From an uncultured Allosphingosinicella sp. (GTDB lineage Bacteria > Pseudomonadota > Alphaproteobacteria > Sphingomonadales > Sphingomonadaceae), in contig CAKTCN010000028.1 of the NCBI GenBank assembly GCA_934539295.1, forward strand, positions 1 through 47,126: 47,126 nt of DNA, read 5' to 3'. This document shows positions 43,558-47,126 of the stretch, in pieces (within the stretch, counting starts at the first letter, position 1; the number at the start of each line of letters is the position of its first letter). The notes below the pieces were generated by a model. It saw only the letters and a list, made by a program, of their open reading frames with translations, was not told the origin of the DNA and made no database searches. The translations under genes were made by a program, and so were the position numbers.

Positions 43558-44475
43558 ATGCCTCTGACCGATTCAGCTACCCCGACCATGTTCGCCGATC
43601 TTCCCGGCGACTTTGAGGTCTCGTTCGAATTCTTTCCGCCCAAGACGGAGAAGATGGAGGAGACGCTGTGGGCCTCCGTCGAGGCGCTGTCGCCACTCAA
43701 TCCGCGCTTCGTGTCGGTGACTTACGGTGCCGGCGGCACCACGCGCGAGCGGACCCATGCTACGGTGGCAAGGATCGCGCGGGAGACGGAAATACCGGCA
43801 GCGGCGCACCTCACCTGCGTCGACGCGACCCGTGAGGAGATCGATCGGATCGCCGAGGAATATTGGGCGGCGGGCGTGCGGCATATCGTGGCGCTGCGCG
43901 GTGATCCGCCGCGCGAGGGGGAGAAATATCGGACCCATCCGGGCGGCTATGAGAATGCGGCGGATCTGGTGGCCGGCCTGCGCAAGCTGCACCCGTTCGA
44001 GATATCGGTCGCGGCTTATCCGGAATGTCATCCGGACTCCGAGCATGCGACCGCCGATCTCGACAATCTCAAGCGCAAGATCGATGCCGGTGCCAACCGG
44101 GCGATCACCCAATTCTTCTTCGAGCCCGAAACTTTCTTCCGCTTCCGCGACGATGCCGCCAAGGCGGGGATCGATGCCGAGATCGTGCCGGGCATCATGC
44201 CGGTTATGAGCTTCGCCAGCGTTCAACGCATGTCCAAGATGTGCGGCACCGCCGTGCCCGCGTGGATGGAAAAGCTGTTCGAGGGTCTGGACGACCATCC
44301 CGCCGCCCGGCAGCTCGTGTCGGCGACGCTGGCGGCCGAACTGTGCCGCAAGCTCTACGAAGGCGGCGTGCGGCAGTTTCACTTCTACACGCTCAACCGG
44401 GCGGAACTGAGCTACGCGATTTGCCACTTGCTGGGGCTGAGGCCGCGGACGACGGCGCGAGTGGAGGCCGCATGA
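43558..44475 (+). CDS. metF: 5,10-methylenetetrahydrofolate reductase
   Basis: A protein of up to 305 residues, the FAD-dependent TIM-barrel reductase that makes 5-methyltetrahydrofolate for methionine synthesis. It shows VSFEFFPPKTEKMEETLW with the catalytic Glu, VTYGAGGTTRERTH, HLTCVDATREEID, GVRHIVALRGDPP, AAYPECHPDSEHA and FFEPETFFRF. The ATG at 43558 touches the operator palindrome and has no ribosome site; the ATG at 43588 (MFADLPGD) is an alternative that would leave room for a promoter. Its stop overlaps the start of the methionine synthase first part. Confidence 0.94.
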   Translation: MPLTDSATPTMFADLPGDFEVSFEFFPPKTEKMEETLWASVEALSPLNPRFVSVTYGAGGTTRERTHATVARIARETEIPAAAHLTCVDATREEIDRIAEEYWAAGVRHIVALRGDPPREGEKYRTHPGGYENAADLVAGLRKLHPFEISVAAYPECHPDSEHATADLDNLKRKIDAGANRAITQFFFEPETFFRFRDDAAKAGIDAEIVPGIMPVMSFASVQRMSKMCGTAVPAWMEKLFEGLDDHPAARQLVSATLAAELCRKLYEGGVRQFHFYTLNRAELSYAICHLLGLRPRTTARVEAA

Positions 44476-45521
44476 TGGGCGCACGCGAAAAGCTGATGGC
44501 CGAGGCGGCCAAGCGCATTCTGATCACGGACGGTGCCTTCGGGACAGAGATTCAGAACTGGAAGCTGGACGAGGCCGCCTATGCCGGCGATCTCGGCCTC
44601 AGCCACGACCAGAAGGGCAATAACGACATTCTGGCGCTGACGCGGCCGGACGTGCCCGCCTCCATCCACCGCGCCTATTTCGAGGCGGGGGCGGACATCG
44701 CCGAGACCAACACCTTCTCGGCCAACCGCATCAGCCAGGCCGATTATGGCGCCGAGCATCTCGTCCACGCAATCAATTACGAGAGCGCCAAGCTGGCCCG
44801 CTCGATCGCCGACGAGTTCGAGGCAAAGGACGGCCGTCCGCGCTTCGTGGCCGGTGCGCTTGGGCCGACCAACAAGACGCTGTCGCTGTCGCCCGACGTC
44901 AACGATCCGGGTTTTCGCGAGATCGACTTCGATCACCTGAAGGACGTCTATCGCGAGCAGATCGATGCGCTGGTCGAAGGCGGGATCGACTTCGTTCTGA
45001 TCGAGACGGTGTTCGACACGCTGAACGCCAAGGCAGGCATAATGGCGGCGATCGAGGCGGGCGAGGCGCTGGGGCGCGACCTGCCGATCATGATGTCGAT
45101 GACGCTGACCGACTTGTCGGGCCGCAACCTGTCGGGCCATACGGTTGAGGCATTCTGGCACGCGGTGCGCCATGCGCGGCCCGTGACGATCGGGCTCAAT
45201 TGCTCGTTCGGGGCCGAGCAGCTGCGCCCGCATGTGAAGACTTTGTCGGGCATCTGCGATACTTTGATCATGGTCTATCCGAACGCCGGCCTGCCGAACG
45301 AGCTCGGCGCCTATGACGAGCTGCCCGAGACGACGGCGGCGCTGGTCAAGGAATGGGCCGACCAGGGGCAGGTCAACGTGCTGGGCGGCTGCTGCGGATC
45401 GACACCCGCGCATATCAAGGCGATCGCCGATGCGGTAAGCGCACTGCCGCCGCGGGCCTTGCCGGAGCCGCCGGTGCGGACACGTTTGGCCGGGCTCGAA
45501 CCGTTTACCATGGCGGCTTGA
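44472..45521 (+). CDS. metH: Methionine synthase, homocysteine-binding part (split MetH)
   Basis: A 349-residue protein equal to the first module of cobalamin-dependent methionine synthase, binding homocysteine through zinc. It has ILITDGAFGTEIQ, ETNTFSANRISQADYG, GALGPTNKTLS, GLNCSFGAEQLRPHV and the zinc cysteine pair in VLGGCCGSTPAHIKAIA. The rest of MetH is encoded by the following gene, so the enzyme is two-part, as in several Alphaproteobacteria; this is an arrangement and not a broken gene. Two adjacent ATGs (44472, 44475) overlap the metF stop. Confidence 0.93.
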   Translation: MMGAREKLMAEAAKRILITDGAFGTEIQNWKLDEAAYAGDLGLSHDQKGNNDILALTRPDVPASIHRAYFEAGADIAETNTFSANRISQADYGAEHLVHAINYESAKLARSIADEFEAKDGRPRFVAGALGPTNKTLSLSPDVNDPGFREIDFDHLKDVYREQIDALVEGGIDFVLIETVFDTLNAKAGIMAAIEAGEALGRDLPIMMSMTLTDLSGRNLSGHTVEAFWHAVRHARPVTIGLNCSFGAEQLRPHVKTLSGICDTLIMVYPNAGLPNELGAYDELPETTAALVKEWADQGQVNVLGGCCGSTPAHIKAIADAVSALPPRALPEPPVRTRLAGLEPFTMAA

Positions 45522-45529
45522 ATCTAGAG

Positions 45530-45600
45530 GTTCCCCGACGAAGGCCGGGGCCCAGACTTCGAAGACCTGTGCAACTGGACCCCGGCCTTCGCCGGGGAAC
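45530..45600. repeat. Palindromic repeat between the two metH genes
   Basis: Arms 45530-45555 and 45575-45600 are 26 bases long and complementary at 24 positions (GTTCCCCG...GGGGCCCAG against CTGGACCCCGG...CGGGGAAC). This is a dispersed sphingomonad palindrome type. It fills the 91-base gap inside the met operon and lacks a T tract, so it need not stop transcription but would fold strongly in the mRNA. Confidence 0.8.
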
Positions 45601-45612
45601 TAGGAAATGCTG

Positions 45613-47126
45613 ATGAACACCACCTCCTCCACCAGCTTCGTCAATATCGGCGAGCGTACCAACGTCACCGGATCGGCGCGCTTCAAGAAGCTGATCATGA
45701 ACGGCGACTATGCCGCAGCGGTCGAGGTCGCGTTGCAGCAGGTGGAGGCCGGCGCGCAGGTGCTGGACGTCAACATGGACGAGGGGCTGCTCGACGCGCA
45801 TGTCGCCATGACCACCTTCCTGAAGCTGATCCAGGCCGAGCCCGACATCGCCCGCATCCCTGTGATGGTGGATTCGTCCAAGTGGGACGTGATCGAGGCG
45901 GGCCTGAAGTGCGTGTCGGGCAAGCCGATCGTCAATTCGATCAGCATGAAAGAGGGCGAGGAACAGTTCCTCGACCACGCGCGCAAGTGCATGGCCTATG
46001 GCGCTGCCGTAGTCGTCATGGCCTTCGACGAGGTCGGACAAGCCGACACCAGGGATCGCAAGGTCGAGATTTGCGAGCGCGCCTACAAGCTGCTGGTCGG
46101 TATCGGCTTCCCGCCCGAGGACATCATCTTCGATCCCAACGTCTTCGCGGTCGCGACGGGGATCGAGGAGCATAACAATTACGGCGTCGACTTCATCGAG
46201 GCCTGCCGCGAGATCAAGGCGCGCTGCCCGCACGTCCATATCTCGGGCGGCCTGTCGAACCTGAGCTTCAGCTTCCGCGGCAACGAGCCGGTGCGCCGCG
46301 CCATGCATTCGGTGTTCCTCTACCACGCCATTCCCGCGGGCATGGACATGGCGATCGTCAATGCCGGGCAGCTCGACGTCTATGACCAGATCGAGCCGGA
46401 GCTGCGCACCGCCTGCGAGGACGTGATCCTCAATCGCGATCCCGAAGCCGGCGAGCGGCTGGTCGCGCTGGCCGAGCGCTTCCGCGGCACCGATGCGGTG
46501 GCGGAGAAAGCCGCGGCCGAATGGCGCAGCCTACCGGTCGTGAAGCGGCTCGAATATGCGCTGGTGAAGGGCATCGACGCGCATGTCGTGGACGATACCG
46601 AAGAGTGCCGGCAGCAATTCGCTCGTCCGATCGAGGTGATCGAAGGCCCGCTGATGGACGGCATGAACGTGGTCGGCGACCTGTTCGGATCGGGCAAGAT
46701 GTTCCTGCCGCAGGTGGTCAAGTCGGCGCGCGTGATGAAGAAGGCGGTGGCGCACCTGCTGCCGTTCATCGAGGCCGCCAAGGAGCCCGGCGCCAAGGGC
46801 AAGGGCAAGGTCATCATGGCCACGGTCAAGGGCGACGTCCACGATATTGGCAAGAACATCGTCGGCGTGGTGCTGCAGTGCAACGGCTTCGACGTGGTCG
46901 ATCTCGGCGTGATGGTGCCCTGGTCGAAGATCATCGAGGCGGCCAACGAGAATGACGCCGACATGATCGGGCTGTCGGGGCTGATCACCCCCAGCCTCGA
47001 CGAGATGGTGACGGTGGCCGAGGAGATGCAGCGCACGAACATGACGATGCCGCTGCTGATTGGCGGCGCGACCACCAGCCGCGTCCATACCGCGCTCAAG
47101 ATCGAGCCGATGTACAAGGGGCCGGT
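45613..47126 (+). CDS. metH: Methionine synthase, folate- and cobalamin-binding part (split MetH), partial
   Basis: The frame is open to the right edge of the window, giving 504 residues so far with no stop. The pterin-binding domain starts [16 protein letters not shown] and includes [16 protein letters not shown] and [16 protein letters not shown]. The cobalamin cap and binding modules follow, with the base-off motif [11 protein letters not shown] and [10 protein letters not shown]. The C-terminal reactivation domain would lie beyond the edge. ATG 45613 is favoured because AGGA lies 7 bases upstream; an in-frame ATG at 45607 is too close to it. With the upstream gene it makes a complete methyltransferase. 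Confidence 0.93.
   Translation, partial: MNTTSSTSFVNIGERTNVTGSARFKKLIMNGDYAAAVEVALQQVEAGAQVLDVNMDEGLLDAHVAMTTFLKLIQAEPDIARIPVMVDSSKWDVIEAGLKCVSGKPIVNSISMKEGEEQFLDHARKCMAYGAAVVVMAFDEVGQADTRDRKVEICERAYKLLVGIGFPPEDIIFDPNVFAVATGIEEHNNYGVDFIEACREIKARCPHVHISGGLSNLSFSFRGNEPVRRAMHSVFLYHAIPAGMDMAIVNAGQLDVYDQIEPELRTACEDVILNRDPEAGERLVALAERFRGTDAVAEKAAAEWRSLPVVKRLEYALVKGIDAHVVDDTEECRQQFARPIEVIEGPLMDGMNVVGDLFGSGKMFLPQVVKSARVMKKAVAHLLPFIEAAKEPGAKGKGKVIMATVKGDVHDIGKNIVGVVLQCNGFDVVDLGVMVPWSKIIEAANENDADMIGLSGLITPSLDEMVTVAEEMQRTNMTMPLLIGGATTSRVHTALKIEPMYKGP

Noticed and set aside
44472..47126. Split metH as a pseudogene
   Set aside because: Both parts have intact motifs and their own starts, and the break falls between known modules; two-gene methionine synthases occur in Alphaproteobacteria.

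Overview
The window looks like chromosome of a sphingomonad (Alphaproteobacteria, Sphingomonadales). The evidence is high GC content, an UrcA-family secreted protein, a TonB-dependent receptor with a sphingomonad-type plug, a class II EPSP synthase, a split methionine synthase, and several dispersed palindromes ending in motifs such as CTGAGCGAAGTCGAAG and GTTCCCCG..CGGGGAAC. No rRNA, tRNA, CRISPR array, prophage or insertion sequence was seen. The assignment rests on recognition by eye; no database search was run.

Layout. (1) 1-9.2 kb: two alpha/beta hydrolases, a TonB-dependent receptor, an UrcA protein, a Tat-exported HisC-like aminotransferase paired with a TauE/SafE-type permease, and a Na+/H+ antiporter. 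(2) 9.2-13.1 kb, minus strand: a translationally coupled aromatic operon. It encodes a chorismate mutase/class II DAHP synthase fusion, AroA, and a short prephenate dehydratase without an ACT domain; a 26-codon ORF with Tyr/Phe codons lies upstream. (3) 13.2-15.6 kb: proBA. (4) 15.7-19.9 kb: a thrABC-type operon preceded by a clear Thr/Ile attenuator leader; its ThrA is a compact kinase/homoserine dehydrogenase fusion without ACT domains. (5) 20.2-29.9 kb: ilvD on the minus strand, divergent from a seven-gene operon ilvC-ilvB-ilvM-leuA-leuB-leuC-leuD, which is preceded by a Leu/Val/Ile attenuator leader. (6) 30-37.6 kb: a CsbD protein, a LysR regulator divergent from a 2-oxoadipate dioxygenase/decarboxylase (DUF1338), an incomplete arginine succinyltransferase cluster (astC/argD, astA, astD), glutathione-dependent formaldehyde dehydrogenase and a VOC protein. 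(7) 37.6-43.4 kb: a small membrane protein, a DUF885 peptidase, a secreted trypsin-fold peptidase and a GH3 glucosidase. (8) 43.5 kb to the right edge: metF and a two-part metH behind a palindromic operator.

Together, 9-30 kb is a biosynthetic block covering the aromatic, proline, threonine, isoleucine, valine and leucine pathways. Threonine made by thrABC feeds isoleucine synthesis, and ilv products feed leu, so the paired Thr/Ile and Leu/Val/Ile leaders form one regulatory unit. The gene order (thrABC with thrL; ilvC-large subunit-ilvM-leu) is closer to Gammaproteobacteria such as Xanthomonadales than to most Alphaproteobacteria. This suggests old transfer or a lineage-specific assembly. 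The most unusual features are the AroQ-DAHPS II fusion, the loss of ACT domains in two pathway-entry enzymes, the candidate aromatic leader, and a 171-base nested multi-hairpin repeat between thrC and ilvD.
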